Positions 1 to 8,572 of a stretch of 40,681 nt of DNA are shown one piece after another. The translations under genes were made by a program, and so were the position numbers. A model generated the notes under the pieces. That model was not told where the DNA came from. It saw nothing but the letters and a program-made list of their open reading frames with translations, and did no database searches. Location of the stretch: assembly GCA_900546615.1 (NCBI GenBank), contig URDJ01000028.1, positions 1-40,681 of the forward strand, written 5' to 3'. Position 1 is the first letter of the stretch. Each line of letters starts with the position of its first letter. Origin of the DNA: an uncultured Eubacteriales bacterium (GTDB lineage: Bacteria; Bacillota; Clostridia; Oscillospirales; Oscillospiraceae).

Positions 1-124
1 GCGCCGCCCCACCGGCCAGCTCGTCATGCCCATAGTCCGCGCCCACCGCTTCGCCGTAGGCCATATATTCACTGCCAACCGCGTTCTCGAGCGCACGGAG
101 CAGTTCGTTACAAATCTCAGCCAT
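1..124 (-). CDS. FAD-linked oxidase (GlcD/LctD-like), N-terminal 41 residues only
   Basis: Only the first 41 codons are in the window; the gene runs off the left edge. The start ATG at 124 has a strong AAGGAGG ribosome site that overlaps the stop of the upstream ligase gene, so the two are translationally coupled. The visible residues form a helix followed by a YGHDEL motif, which resembles the N-terminus of glycolate/lactate oxidase-type flavoproteins (typically an acidic helix, then YGHD). Such enzymes oxidise 2-hydroxy acids and often work with an EtfAB partner, which is encoded just upstream. The family call is inferred from a short stretch plus context. Confidence 0.55.
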   Translation of the reverse strand, partial: MAEICNELLRALENAVGSEYMAYGEAVGADYGHDELAGGAA

Positions 125-134
125 TTTGTCCTCC

Positions 135-1715
135 TTACAGTTCTCTGCAAATTTCGTCTATGCCGGTAAACCGGTATTTCGCCTCGTCCAGCAGCGCCCT
201 GCGGTCGATCTTGCCGGAACCCATACGGGGCAAATCGGGCAGGACGGTATAGTAGAGCGGTTTTTTGAAGCCCGCCAGCTTCTGCCTCGTGTAGGCAACG
301 ACCTTTCGCAGGTCAAGACTGTCCGAATTAGGCACGACCGCCGCCGCCACCGCCTCGCCCCATTTCGGGTCGGGCAGACCCACCACCGCACAGTCCACGA
401 TGTCCGGGTGCTCGCGCAGAACTGATTCGACCTCGTTTGGGTAGACGTTTTCGCCGCCGGTCTTGATCATCGCGCTCTTGCGGTCGAGGAAGAAGAACAG
501 CCCGCGCTCGTCGATGCGGAACACGTCGCCGGTGCTGTACCAGCCGTCGCGGAGCACCTTGCCCGTTTCTCCCGGGTCGTCGAGGTAGCCCAGCATCACG
601 AAGGGGGAAGAGACAAGCAGCTCACCCGGCTCGCCCGGAGCCGCCTCGGTGCCGTCGTCGCGGACTATCCTGACGTCAATGAACTGCCCTATCCAGCCCG
701 CACTGTCCACAATATCCGGCTGCTGTTCCAGAAGCTCCCGCGTGAAATACAGGCTCATGCTGCACGCGGCGCAGAACTCTGTGCCGCCGTAGGAGGTCTT
801 AATGCGCACGCCGGGGAACAGCTCCTGCATGGCCTGTACGTACTCGGTCGAGAGCTTGCCGCCGGTCGCCCAGATGAAGTTCACGCTCCCGAAGCTCTGA
901 CGTCGGAAACTCTCGTCGTTATACAGCCGCATGATATTCACTGGAGGTACGAGAAAGAGCTGAGTCACGGAATACTTGCGTATCAGCTCTGCATAGACGT
1001 CTGGCTCGACGCCGTTTACACCGACATAGGTCCCGCAGAGCGCGACGGACTTGAGCAGCATGCTGAGCCCTCCGGTGTGAAAGAGCGGCGAATGCGAGAG
1101 TATGGATATGTGCTCGGTCTTGTAGAACTCGTGCTCGGCAGCCATCTGCATGGCGTAGTCGTAGATCATGCGCTGGGTGCGGATAACGCCTTTGGACAGC
1201 CCGGTGGAGCCGCTGGTGTAGAGTATGGTCGACCAATCGGTTTCGCAGATATCCACGCCGGGCGGCTCGGGGCTGCCCGAGGCTGTCAGCTCGTCGAGGC
1301 ACAGGTGTCCGTTGGGTGCTACGCCGCCGAAGGTGATCTGGTGCTCCACGCCGGAGCCGCTTGTGTCGCGGCCGAGGATGATATCCCGCCATTTCGGAGC
1401 ATAAAACAGCGCTCGGCACCCGGCGCGGCGAACGTCGCGGGAGAGTTCCTCGCGGGTCATGCGGTAGTTCAGCAGCACCGTGACGATGCCCGCCTTTTGT
1501 GCGGCGAACCACATCACGGAAAATTCGTTGCAGTTGTCGCAGACAAAGCCTATCCGGCTGCCTTTGCCCAGACCGAGCGCTATAAGCGAGTTTGCCAGAC
1601 TGTTCGTCCTGTCCTCGAACTCCGCGTAGCTGACAGCGCCGGAAGGGTCGGCAAGAGCCGTGCGGTCAGGGTAGTACCTGGCCGCTTTTCTAAGTAGACT
1701 GCATATTCCATACAT
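135..1715 (-). CDS. Acyl-CoA ligase (AMP-forming), CaiC-like
   Basis: A 526-residue member of the acyl-adenylate-forming superfamily, expected to activate a carboxylate with ATP and CoA in the cytoplasm. Visible motifs are the P-loop-like YTSGSTGLSKGV, the TSYGGTEF segment, the GWYSTGDV motif with its Asp, the hinge region DRKSAMIKTGGENVYP, and the C-terminal PRMGSGKIDRR with the catalytic Lys. The open frame extends upstream to 1964, but the start at 1715 has an AAGGGGGT ribosome site and gives the normal family N-terminus. It lies 40 bases after etfA in the order etfB-etfA-ligase-FAD oxidase. Next to CaiA- and CaiB-like genes it is probably the starter enzyme of the pathway, as CaiC is for carnitine. 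The true substrate is unknown. Confidence 0.9.
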   Translation of the reverse strand: MYGICSLLRKAARYYPDRTALADPSGAVSYAEFEDRTNSLANSLIALGLGKGSRIGFVCDNCNEFSVMWFAAQKAGIVTVLLNYRMTREELSRDVRRAGCRALFYAPKWRDIILGRDTSGSGVEHQITFGGVAPNGHLCLDELTASGSPEPPGVDICETDWSTILYTSGSTGLSKGVIRTQRMIYDYAMQMAAEHEFYKTEHISILSHSPLFHTGGLSMLLKSVALCGTYVGVNGVEPDVYAELIRKYSVTQLFLVPPVNIMRLYNDESFRRQSFGSVNFIWATGGKLSTEYVQAMQELFPGVRIKTSYGGTEFCAACSMSLYFTRELLEQQPDIVDSAGWIGQFIDVRIVRDDGTEAAPGEPGELLVSSPFVMLGYLDDPGETGKVLRDGWYSTGDVFRIDERGLFFFLDRKSAMIKTGGENVYPNEVESVLREHPDIVDCAVVGLPDPKWGEAVAAAVVPNSDSLDLRKVVAYTRQKLAGFKKPLYYTVLPDLPRMGSGKIDRRALLDEAKYRFTGIDEICREL

Positions 1716-1755
1716 CCCAATACCCCCTTTTTTACGGCAGCCCCGGAGACTGTGC

Positions 1756-2649
1756 TCAGGCCCCGAGCTTATCCAGTATCTGCGGCAGAGCGGTGGCCGC
1801 GTCGCCGACAAGCGTGTAGTCAGCCTGTGCGACGATGGGCGCGTTCTCGTTCTTGTCGATGGCAAAGATGACGCCGGCCTGGTTGACGCCGACCATGTGC
1901 TGTACCTGGCCGGAGATGCCGACGGCCAGGTAGAACGCGGGCTTGAGCATGCAGCCGGAGACACCTATGTAGCGCTCCTTGGAGTACCAGTGTTCTTCCT
2001 CGGCAACGGGGCGGGTGCAGCCGATCTCCGCGCCGAGCGCGGCGGCAAGCTTCTCCAGAGCGGGTATGTTGTCGGCGGAGCCAAGCCCGCGCCCGACGCC
2101 GACTACGCGTTTGGCGGCGGCGAGGTTCACGCTCGAAGCCTCGGCTTCGGCCAAGCTGACGAGTTCAAGTCCCGCGGCGCCTGCCTCGGGCAGAGGCAGT
2201 GCCTCGGCAGTCCCGGCGGCCTCCGCAGGCTCGAAAGCCCCGGCCTGTACCACCGCAACGGCGGGTGCCTTGCAGGTCTCGGTCATAAAGGCCGTGCCGC
2301 CATAGACCATCCTGACTGCCGTGAGCGTGTCGCCCTCGCAGACGAGAGATGATATGTCGCACAGAGGGCTGGCGCCGAGCGCCGCCGCCGCGATGCCCGC
2401 GACGAGCCTTCCGTCAGTGTTCGCCCCGCAGAGCACCAGCTCGGGAGACACTTCCTTAATAAGCTCGCTCAGCGCTCCTAGGCAGAGCGGCACGGGCCTG
2501 TCCGCAGGCAGGGAATATACCGCGTCGGCGCCAAAGCTGTCTGCGCAGGAGGTCGCCAGCACTACCTTTTCACCCATACTGCGCGCGGCGGAGCAAAGCT
2601 CGGCCGCCGTGCCGGCGTCGGGGGCAAATACAAATACTTTTCCGAACAT
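1756..2649 (-). CDS. etfA: Electron transfer flavoprotein alpha subunit (EtfA/FixB)
   Basis: A 297-residue EtfA that binds FAD and, with EtfB, passes electrons to or from acyl-CoA dehydrogenases. The C-terminal FAD domain is clear: SGCMLKPAFYLAVGISGQVQ followed by the AIDKNENAP and ADYTLVGD segments that mark the family. The length is that of plain or FixB-type EtfA, without the extra N-terminal ferredoxin domain found in some bifurcating versions. The ATG at 2649 has a GGAGGT site. It starts 14 bases after etfB ends, in the same operon. In this setting it most likely serves the CaiA-like dehydrogenase encoded divergently, the FAD oxidase, or both. Confidence 0.92.
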   Translation of the reverse strand: MFGKVFVFAPDAGTAAELCSAARSMGEKVVLATSCADSFGADAVYSLPADRPVPLCLGALSELIKEVSPELVLCGANTDGRLVAGIAAAALGASPLCDISSLVCEGDTLTAVRMVYGGTAFMTETCKAPAVAVVQAGAFEPAEAAGTAEALPLPEAGAAGLELVSLAEAEASSVNLAAAKRVVGVGRGLGSADNIPALEKLAAALGAEIGCTRPVAEEEHWYSKERYIGVSGCMLKPAFYLAVGISGQVQHMVGVNQAGVIFAIDKNENAPIVAQADYTLVGDAATALPQILDKLGA

Positions 2650-2663
2650 TTCAGTTTACCTCC

Positions 2664-3419
2664 TCACAGATGCTTCCTGATGGCCTTGACGAACTCGTCC
2701 ACGCCGCCGTCGTCCGACTGCCTGAATACCACCTTCCGACGCTCGGCACTCTCGGGCGCGAGGATGGAGACGCACTCGACCGACCTGTCCGACGCCTCGA
2801 ACTCGGAGGCGTCCCAGACCTCAACGGGCTTTTTGCCCGCTGCGAGTATTTCCTTCATCGAGGGGATGTGCGCCCTGCAGATGTCGCTCGTGACGGATAC
2901 GACGGCAGGGCAGGAGATGTGGTACTTTTCCGTCCGGCTGCCGGAGACGCGCCCGGCGGTGAGCACGCCCGAGTCGTACTCTAGAGAGCTTACGCAGTTG
3001 AGCGTCGGCAGGCCCATGAGCGCGCCGAGGAGGTTGCCCAGCTGCTGGGAATACATGTCGCCGGAGCCTTCGCCGCATATGACGAGGTCTACGCCGCCAA
3101 TCTTTTCTATCGCCTGCTTCAGCAGCCTCGCTGTGGACAGCAGGTCCCCGCACTCTGGGCAGCGGACGCCGTACATCTTTGCCGGTCCGCGCGAGAGGAC
3201 GGCCTTGCGCATCTTGGAGTTATCCACGGCCTCTCCGCCGGCCGTCAGGACCTCCACGGTCCCGCCGCTGGCCGCTGCCAGCTTCATGCCTGCTTCGATG
3301 GCGTTGAGATCATAGGGACTGATCACCCATGCGGCCGCATCGGCCTTTATCGTCCTGTCCGGGGCAACGGAGATCTCGTTCTCGTCCCGTATGTACTTGT
3401 AGCATACAAGGATCTTCAT
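2664..3419 (-). CDS. etfB: Electron transfer flavoprotein beta subunit (EtfB/FixA)
   Basis: A 251-residue EtfB, first gene of the minus-strand operon. The N-terminus MKILVCYKYIRDENEI, the NAIEAGMKLA segment, the CGEGSGDMYSQQLGNLLGA stretch and the C-terminal IPSMKEILAAGKKPVE are family landmarks. The open frame extends further upstream, but the ATG at 3419 has a GAGGTG ribosome site 6 bases away and matches the usual start. A -24/-12 promoter lies 72 to 87 bases upstream, so expression should need sigma-54 and an activator, most simply the one encoded at 3609-5549. CaiA/CaiB systems use the related FixA/FixB pair, which fits the neighbours. Confidence 0.92.
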   Translation of the reverse strand: MKILVCYKYIRDENEISVAPDRTIKADAAAWVISPYDLNAIEAGMKLAAASGGTVEVLTAGGEAVDNSKMRKAVLSRGPAKMYGVRCPECGDLLSTARLLKQAIEKIGGVDLVICGEGSGDMYSQQLGNLLGALMGLPTLNCVSSLEYDSGVLTAGRVSGSRTEKYHISCPAVVSVTSDICRAHIPSMKEILAAGKKPVEVWDASEFEASDRSVECVSILAPESAERRKVVFRQSDDGGVDEFVKAIRKHL

Positions 3420-3490
3420 AAAGCACCTCACTATTATTATTCCGCTCCGGGGCCGCTTCAAAGCATCCGCGGGGCCTCGCTAAAATCATG

Positions 3491-3506
3491 AGCAATATCT
3501 ATGCCA
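3491..3506 (-). promoter_or_regulatory. Sigma-54 promoter (-24/-12) of the etfB operon
   Basis: On the minus strand the sequence reads TGGCAT-AGATA-TTGCT, an exact fit to the -24 GG and -12 GC elements with 10-base GG-to-GC spacing. Transcription would start near 3480 and give a leader of about 60 bases before etfB. It lies between etfB and the terminator of the activator gene. Confidence 0.85.
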
Positions 3507-3540
3507 ACTCTGTGACAATAATTTTTTTTACACGAGCAAA

Positions 3541-3578
3541 AGAGTCCCCGGGCCGCACTTCGGCGGCCTGGGGACTCT
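3541..3578 (-). terminator. Terminator of the sigma-54 activator gene
   Basis: A long GC-rich hairpin with arms AGAGTCCCCGGGCCGC and GGCGGCCTGGGGACTCT around a 5-base loop. Read on the minus strand it is followed by TTTT and then a T-rich tract. It sits 30 bases after the activator stop codon and insulates the etfB promoter from read-through. Confidence 0.8.
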
Positions 3579-3608
3579 CTAACAATGTTTCTGAATAACC
3601 GGGAAGCT

Positions 3609-5549
3609 TCAGGTTTGTTCCTCCTGCTCAAGCTCGCTGAGTATTCTGTACAGCGTCGTGCGGGCAATGCCCATGCGTTTGGCGACTTTTGATTTGTTGC
3701 CCGCGTATTCTTTCATCAGTCGCTCGGCGGTCTCGCGCCTGTATTCGCGGAAGGAGCTGGTCTCCTGCGCGGCGGAGCCCGGCGCCTGCTGCGGCCTGTT
3801 CGGGTCGGGTATGTTTACGATCTCCTCGGGCAGATGCCGCAGCTCCAGCACCCGGCCGTCGCAGGTCACGACGCCGCGCTCTATGACGTTTCTCAGCTCG
3901 CGCACGTTGCCCGGCCAGTCGTAGGTCAGCAGCGCGCCGCGCGCTTCGCTCGAGACCCCGTCGACCTGCTTGCCGTGTGCCTTTGAAAAGCGCGCGATGA
4001 AGAAATCGGTGAGCGCGGAGATATCGTCCCTGCGGCTGCGGAGCGGCAGCATGTTCAGGGATATGATATTCAGCCTGTAGTAGAGGTCGAGCCTGAAGGA
4101 GCCGTGCTTTATGCTCTCCTCCAGCTTCTGATTCGTCGCGACTATGAGACGCACATCGACAGGCGTGGGGCGGCTGCCGCCTATGCGCGTGATAGCGTTG
4201 TCCTCGAGCACGCGCAGCAGCACGCTCTGCATGTCCGGGGGCATTTCTGCTATTTCGTCCAGGAACAGCGTGCCCCCGTCGGCCAGCTCGAACTTGCCCT
4301 TAGCGCCGTGCCTGCTCGCCCCGGTGAATGCCCCTCCGACGTAGCCGAAAAGCTCGCTGCCTATGAGGTCGCGGGGTATCGCGGCGCAGTTGACCGAGAC
4401 GAAAGGCTTGCTCCGGCGGTCGGAGGCGTTGTGTATGGCGTGGGCGAAAAGCTCCTTGCCTGTACCGCTCTCACCCCTGATGAGTACCGTACACTTGGTG
4501 TTGGCTATGCGCTCGGCAAAGCGCTTGAGCTGCTTGAAACGCTCGGAAACTCCCACGAGGTCGTCGAAGGTGTACTTTGCGCTGCCGGACTGAGAATGCT
4601 GCTCCTGGGCGTGCTGCGCCCTTTGCGCCGTTATGACCATCCCGCCCGTGGGACGGTCCATTGGGGTGCAGCTGACATAGAATTCGGCGGGGCCGAGCGC
4701 CGCAAATTTGAGCTGCCGGGGATACGGGGTCACGGCGCCTTCGCGCAGGCCGTCGAGGGCATATGAAAGCTCTGGCACCACCTGCGTGAGAGGGAAGTTT
4801 ATCACCGCACTGTAGTCGGTCTTGAACATCGTGTAAAACACGTCGTTGGCATAGGTAATCTGCCCGCTGCTGCCGATTATGATGAGCAGGTTCTCGGTCC
4901 TTTCCTCACTGTAGTCCCGGCGGAACATCGTGTCCTTGATGAGCACGTCTTCCGTCACGAGGCCGGCGGAAAAAATGGATTCCGTGGCGTCGATGAGCCT
5001 GAACAGGCTCACGGTCTCGGCATTCAGCCTGTCGAGCCGGGCGGCCAGAAGTATGTGGACATAGCGGCCGTAGCGGCCGTGGACGGTGAAAGCGTAAAAG
5101 GCGTATGGCCTGAGCGCGTGGGCATAGTTCTGCTCGCCGACCGTCCAGACGCCCTGGGCACAGCGGGCCGAGAGCGCGGCGGCGTTGGTGCCTATCACGT
5201 CCTCGCTGAGGTCGGAGCCGATACGCAGGTTGCGCTCGCGCAGCTCCTCCTTGAGCTGCTCATTCCCGTAGCGGCCGTAAACGCAAAAATCTGGAGAGAC
5301 GTAAAAAAGGCAGACCTCATGCGATATGAGCGCCTCGGTGAGCTGCTTGTAGTACTTCGGCGCCGACTCGCGGATGAGCATGGTGTGCCCCGAAATGGCA
5401 CGACGGCTCCTGGCCCTGCCTTCAGCCGTCACAGCGGGAAGGCTGCCTTCAAAGTCGGGCAGACCGGATCTTCCGCACCTGAAAAGAGAGCTATCGATCA
5501 TGTCGAGTATCTCTCTGTCCTGAGAGATTTCAAAGCGCTGCTCGGGCAT
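3609..5549 (-). CDS. Sigma-54-dependent transcriptional activator (AcoR/FhlA-type)
   Basis: A 646-residue enhancer-binding protein. Residues 70-190 look like an AcoR-type GAF sensor (a [11 protein letters not shown] segment near 120), residues 215-310 a PAS domain, and residues 326-560 the AAA+ sigma-54 interaction domain. The latter has Walker A GESGTGKE (359-366), an intact GAFTGA loop (406-411) and Walker [10 protein letters not shown] (425-433). Residues 618-640 form a Fis-type helix-turn-helix. The ATG at 5549 has an AAGGAGG site. There is no receiver domain, so it probably senses a small ligand, perhaps the pathway acid or its CoA ester, directly. It lies between two operons that each carry a -24/-12 promoter, and it has a sigma-70-like promoter of its own. 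Confidence 0.93.
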   Translation of the reverse strand: MPEQRFEISQDREILDMIDSSLFRCGRSGLPDFEGSLPAVTAEGRARSRRAISGHTMLIRESAPKYYKQLTEALISHEVCLFYVSPDFCVYGRYGNEQLKEELRERNLRIGSDLSEDVIGTNAAALSARCAQGVWTVGEQNYAHALRPYAFYAFTVHGRYGRYVHILLAARLDRLNAETVSLFRLIDATESIFSAGLVTEDVLIKDTMFRRDYSEERTENLLIIIGSSGQITYANDVFYTMFKTDYSAVINFPLTQVVPELSYALDGLREGAVTPYPRQLKFAALGPAEFYVSCTPMDRPTGGMVITAQRAQHAQEQHSQSGSAKYTFDDLVGVSERFKQLKRFAERIANTKCTVLIRGESGTGKELFAHAIHNASDRRSKPFVSVNCAAIPRDLIGSELFGYVGGAFTGASRHGAKGKFELADGGTLFLDEIAEMPPDMQSVLLRVLEDNAITRIGGSRPTPVDVRLIVATNQKLEESIKHGSFRLDLYYRLNIISLNMLPLRSRRDDISALTDFFIARFSKAHGKQVDGVSSEARGALLTYDWPGNVRELRNVIERGVVTCDGRVLELRHLPEEIVNIPDPNRPQQAPGSAAQETSSFREYRRETAERLMKEYAGNKSKVAKRMGIARTTLYRILSELEQEEQT

Positions 5550-5591
5550 ATGCTCCTCCTTTTTTGTAAGGGCAGGCAAGAAGTCGAAAAA

Positions 5592-5618
5592 TGTCCAATC
5601 GTCTCATCTCGTTGGACA
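5592..5618. promoter_or_regulatory. Inverted repeat in the leader of the activator gene
   Basis: TGTCCAA and TTGGACA form a perfect 7-base inverted repeat separated by 13 bases. It lies just downstream of the predicted -10 box of the activator gene, at about the transcription start. That position suits an operator for autoregulation or a leader hairpin. The role is inferred. Confidence 0.4.
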
Positions 5619-5620
5619 AT

Positions 5621-5650
5621 AATATATCAAAGTCCCAATGCTATTGTCAA
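5621..5650 (-). promoter_or_regulatory. Sigma-70-type promoter of the activator gene
   Basis: On the minus strand TTGACA (5650-5645) is followed after 18 bases by TATATT (5626-5621), with an AT-rich surround. It is about 70 bases upstream of the activator start codon and would keep the regulator expressed independently of sigma-54. Confidence 0.6.
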
Positions 5651-5685
5651 GTAGCCCAAAATCATTCCTATAAATATGTGGAAAA

Positions 5686-5739
5686 TGTAGCAAAACAACA
5701 CAAGAGTGTAGCGATACAGAGTTGTAGCGGATTGATACA
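5686..5739. promoter_or_regulatory. Putative upstream activator sites (three TGTAGC repeats)
   Basis: TGTAGC occurs three times, at 5686, 5707 and 5723, each followed by an ACA or ATACA half (TGTAGCGATACA is a 12-base example; the third copy is TGTAGCGGATTGATACA). The cluster lies about 105 to 160 bases upstream of the -12 element at 5845, the usual distance for enhancer sites of sigma-54 activators. Binding by the neighbouring regulator is an inference. Confidence 0.45.
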
Positions 5740-5833
5740 TTTTTACCGAAGTTTGAAACGGCCATTCGCGGAGGCGCGCGGCGGGGAGTAGGAAAGGGCG
5801 GGGAAAATATTTTTACCCGGGTAGGCGGGCAAT

Positions 5834-5849
5834 TGGCACGGCGATTGCT
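5834..5849 (+). promoter_or_regulatory. Sigma-54 promoter (-24/-12) of the acyl-CoA dehydrogenase operon
   Basis: The sequence TGGCAC-GGCGA-TTGCT matches the sigma-54 consensus at every conserved base. The start of transcription would fall near 5860, giving a leader of about 65 bases before the ATG at 5927. The three TGTAGC repeats lie upstream. Confidence 0.88.
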
Positions 5850-5867
5850 GTGTTAGAAGGCAGACAA

Positions 5868-5910
5868 GTCTGTCGCATAATTAACGACAGACATCCGGCC
5901 TTTTGGCCGG
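5868..5910 (+). other. Two leader hairpins before the acyl-CoA dehydrogenase gene
   Basis: The predicted leader contains a perfect 8-base inverted repeat, GTCTGTCG and CGACAGAC (5868-5892), directly followed by a perfect CCGGCC-TTTT-GGCCGG hairpin (5895-5910) that ends just before the GAAAGGAG ribosome site. Such structure could affect RNA stability or translation start. There is no U-run, so it is not an intrinsic terminator. Confidence 0.5.
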
Positions 5911-5926
5911 GAGAAAGGAGAGACGC

Positions 5927-7081
5927 ATGGATTTCAGAAAGACGGAGGAGCAGGAGCTGCTGCTTGAGAGCATCGACGAGTTTTTCGCCAGCGGTGAGTT
6001 CGACGAGAGCTATATACAGCGCTGCGAGGCGGAACAGAAGCCGCTCAAGGAGTTCAGGCTTGCGGCGATCGAGGCCGGCTTCGGCATGCTCGGCATACCC
6101 GAGGAGTTCGGCGGGGTCGAGGTAGATACGCAGACTCTGGTAATGGTAGGCGAGCAGGTTTACAGCCATGGCTATCCCTCGGGGCTGGGGGCTCTGCTTC
6201 AAGTGGACGACATGCTGAAGTTCGGCACACCGGAGCAGCAGAAGAAGGTCATCGACAGGCTGATCGAAGGCGACGCGATGGGCTTCTGCCTCGGCCTGAG
6301 CGAGCCGCAGGCGGGCTCAGACAGCAACGCCATCACGACTTCGTTTGTGCGCAAGGACGGCAAGGTGGTCATAAATGGCCACAAGACCTTCTGCACTGAC
6401 GCTGACAGGGCGAAGTACATGCTGTGCATGACGCGTGATTTCACGAAGAAGGACCTGCCTCCCAACAAGACGATGACGACCTGGCTGGTGCCGATGGACG
6501 CCCCGGGCGTGACGGTAAAGCCGATGCACAAGGTCGGCCACCGCACGAGGAGCATGTGCGAAGTGTACCTGGACAATGTCGTGATAGAGGAAAGCGACAT
6601 GGTCGGCAAGGAAGGCGAGGGCTTCATGACGGTCATGAAGAACTTCGAGGTGGAGCGTCTGGTGATAGCGGCGGATTCTCTGGGCATAGCGGTGTGCTGC
6701 TATAACGACGCGCTGAGGTACGCGACGCAGAGGGTCCAGTTCGGCAAGACGATAGGTTCGTTCCAGCTGGTGCAGGAGATGCTGGTGGACATGCGTATCA
6801 AGATAGAGAACATGCGTAACTTCCTGTACAAGACGGCGTGGGAGAAGGACAACGGCATGTCGATAAAGACTACTGCGGCGCTGTGCAAGCTCTATTGCGC
6901 GCAAGCGGGCTTTGAGGTAGCGGATTCCGCAATGCAGATACTGGGCGGCATCGGCTATACGGAGGACCACCGGGTGGCGAGGCTCTGGCGCGATGCCCGC
7001 ATGCACCGCATAGGCGGCGGTACCGACCAGATCATGGTCCACATCGCCGGCCGCTCCATACAGAAGGAACTCACCCGCTGA
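5927..7081 (+). CDS. Acyl-CoA dehydrogenase/enoyl-CoA reductase, CaiA-like
   Basis: A 384-residue flavoprotein of the acyl-CoA dehydrogenase family that resembles crotonobetainyl-CoA reductase CaiA in the order of its motifs: LGLSEPQAGSDSN, GHKTFCTDADRAKYM, RVQFGKTIGSFQLVQEML and MQILGGIGYTEDHRVARLWRD. It would reduce a 2,3-enoyl-CoA with electrons from EtfAB, or run in reverse. The YEGT glutamate of short-chain enzymes is replaced by GGGTDQ (363-368), as in CaiA (SGGSDE); Glu243 in VERLVIAA is a possible base, as in the long-chain/isovaleryl group. ATG 5927 has a GAAAGGAG site. It is the first gene of a sigma-54-driven operon with a transporter and a CoA-transferase. Confidence 0.88.
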   Translation: MDFRKTEEQELLLESIDEFFASGEFDESYIQRCEAEQKPLKEFRLAAIEAGFGMLGIPEEFGGVEVDTQTLVMVGEQVYSHGYPSGLGALLQVDDMLKFGTPEQQKKVIDRLIEGDAMGFCLGLSEPQAGSDSNAITTSFVRKDGKVVINGHKTFCTDADRAKYMLCMTRDFTKKDLPPNKTMTTWLVPMDAPGVTVKPMHKVGHRTRSMCEVYLDNVVIEESDMVGKEGEGFMTVMKNFEVERLVIAADSLGIAVCCYNDALRYATQRVQFGKTIGSFQLVQEMLVDMRIKIENMRNFLYKTAWEKDNGMSIKTTAALCKLYCAQAGFEVADSAMQILGGIGYTEDHRVARLWRDARMHRIGGGTDQIMVHIAGRSIQKELTR

Positions 7082-7117
7082 CGGAGCCGGGCGACAATAT
7101 AAAGAAAGGTGACTGTT

Positions 7118-8533
7118 ATGGAAAAGGGAAAAGGCTTTAACGTGGTAAAACTCCTGAAAATCATTATACCCATCATCATTGCGGTACTCATAGCCATGAT
7201 AGCCCCGCCGGAGGGACTGACGGTCGAGTCGATGCGTTTTGCCGGCATATTCATCTGCCTCATCATCTGGATGGTTCTGAACGTGTGGCCCGACTTCGTC
7301 ATCACCATAGTGGGCCTGTGCGCGTTTGTGGTTTTCGGCGTCTGCTCGTTTGGCGATGCGTTCTCGCCCTTTGCGGGTTCCTCCGTGTGGCTGGTCATCG
7401 GCGCGTTCGGACTGTCTGCGGGCGTTGCCAAGAGCGGGCTGCTCAAGCGGCTGTCGTTCATGATACTCAAGGTGTTCCCGGAGAATTTCCAGGGTCAGGT
7501 CACGGCGCTGTTCACCACCGGCCTTGTCATCAGCCCGCTGATCCCGAGCCTCAACGCGAAGGCTGCAATACTTGCACCGTTCTCCGCTCAGATTTCCGAG
7601 TCGCTGGGCTATGAGAAGGGCAGCAAGGGTGCGCGCGGCCTGTTTGGGGCAATGGCTATAGCCACTACCATCCTCGGCATGGCGTTCTACAGCGGCGCGG
7701 TGCCCGTATTCACCCTCATCGGCATGATGCCTGAGGAACAGCAGGCCGGCATGAGCTGGATAAGCTGGTTCAGCGGCACCTGGCTCTGGCTGATCATAAT
7801 GCTGGTTCTCTGCTTCCTGGCTATCATCATGCTCTATAAGCCTGCGCAGGGCGCCAAGACTGCGGAGAAGGGCCTTGCGAAGAAGCAGCTCGAGGCCCTC
7901 GGCCCCATGAGCAGGAAGGAAAAGATCGCGGCCGTACTCCTCGCTGTCAGCCTTGTGGGCTGGATGACCACTGATATCACCGGCATCGACGCCACGATGG
8001 TCTCCCTCATAGTGCTCATGCTCATGTTCATTACCGGTATCCTGTCTGGTCCCGACTTCAAGAACAGCATCGCCTGGTCGAGCGTTGTGTTCATCGGCTG
8101 CATCTACTCTCTGGCCTCGCTGATTTCCAAGATGGGATTCTCGTCTTACCTGGCTCAGGTGCTCGCTCCGGTGCTGTCTCCGGTCGTCAGCAACATCTGG
8201 CTGCTCATCCCGGTCATCTGCATTGTCGTATATGTCATGCGTATAGTCATCGTCTCCCAGACTGCTGCCATCACCATCATCTACGCAATCTTCGGCGGTA
8301 TCTGCATGGAGTACGGCATCCACCCCTGGCCGATCCTTTTCACCGGCTACTGCGCGACGCTGGTCTGGCACTACGCCGCAAACAACGTCACCTACGCTAC
8401 GGCCCTCGCCGCTACGAACGACAAGATGGTCTCCTTCAAGGACACCTTCCAGATGAACGTGGTGTACATGGTCGTGAACCTCATCGCCTGCATGGCCAGC
8501 ATTCCTGTGTGGAAGGTCCTTGGCTACTGCTGA
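7118..8533 (+). CDS. Carboxylate/anion transporter of the DASS (SLC13-like) family
   Basis: A 471-residue membrane protein with about 11-12 hydrophobic segments and a charged cytoplasmic loop near residues 240-265. The layout of two repeated halves, each with a re-entrant loop, fits the divalent anion:sodium symporter group. The sites where SNT motifs normally sit read SPLIPSLNAKAA (near 145) and IVSQTAAIT (near 378), so both are altered. Position between CaiA- and CaiB-like genes makes it the likely importer of the pathway substrate, in the place of the betaine/carnitine transporter CaiT. The ATG at 7118 follows a GAAAGGTGA site; an in-frame GTG lies 3 codons earlier. Substrate is unknown. 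Confidence 0.75.
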   Translation: MEKGKGFNVVKLLKIIIPIIIAVLIAMIAPPEGLTVESMRFAGIFICLIIWMVLNVWPDFVITIVGLCAFVVFGVCSFGDAFSPFAGSSVWLVIGAFGLSAGVAKSGLLKRLSFMILKVFPENFQGQVTALFTTGLVISPLIPSLNAKAAILAPFSAQISESLGYEKGSKGARGLFGAMAIATTILGMAFYSGAVPVFTLIGMMPEEQQAGMSWISWFSGTWLWLIIMLVLCFLAIIMLYKPAQGAKTAEKGLAKKQLEALGPMSRKEKIAAVLLAVSLVGWMTTDITGIDATMVSLIVLMLMFITGILSGPDFKNSIAWSSVVFIGCIYSLASLISKMGFSSYLAQVLAPVLSPVVSNIWLLIPVICIVVYVMRIVIVSQTAAITIIYAIFGGICMEYGIHPWPILFTGYCATLVWHYAANNVTYATALAATNDKMVSFKDTFQMNVVYMVVNLIACMASIPVWKVLGYC

Positions 8534-8572
8534 GCGGTGGAACAACATTATTAATTATCGAGGTGAAATAAA

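Noticed and set aside
6317..8548. A 743-codon open frame opposite the dehydrogenase and transporter genes
   Set aside because: The translation is His/Asp/Arg-rich low-complexity sequence typical of an antisense shadow, and both plus-strand genes are well supported.
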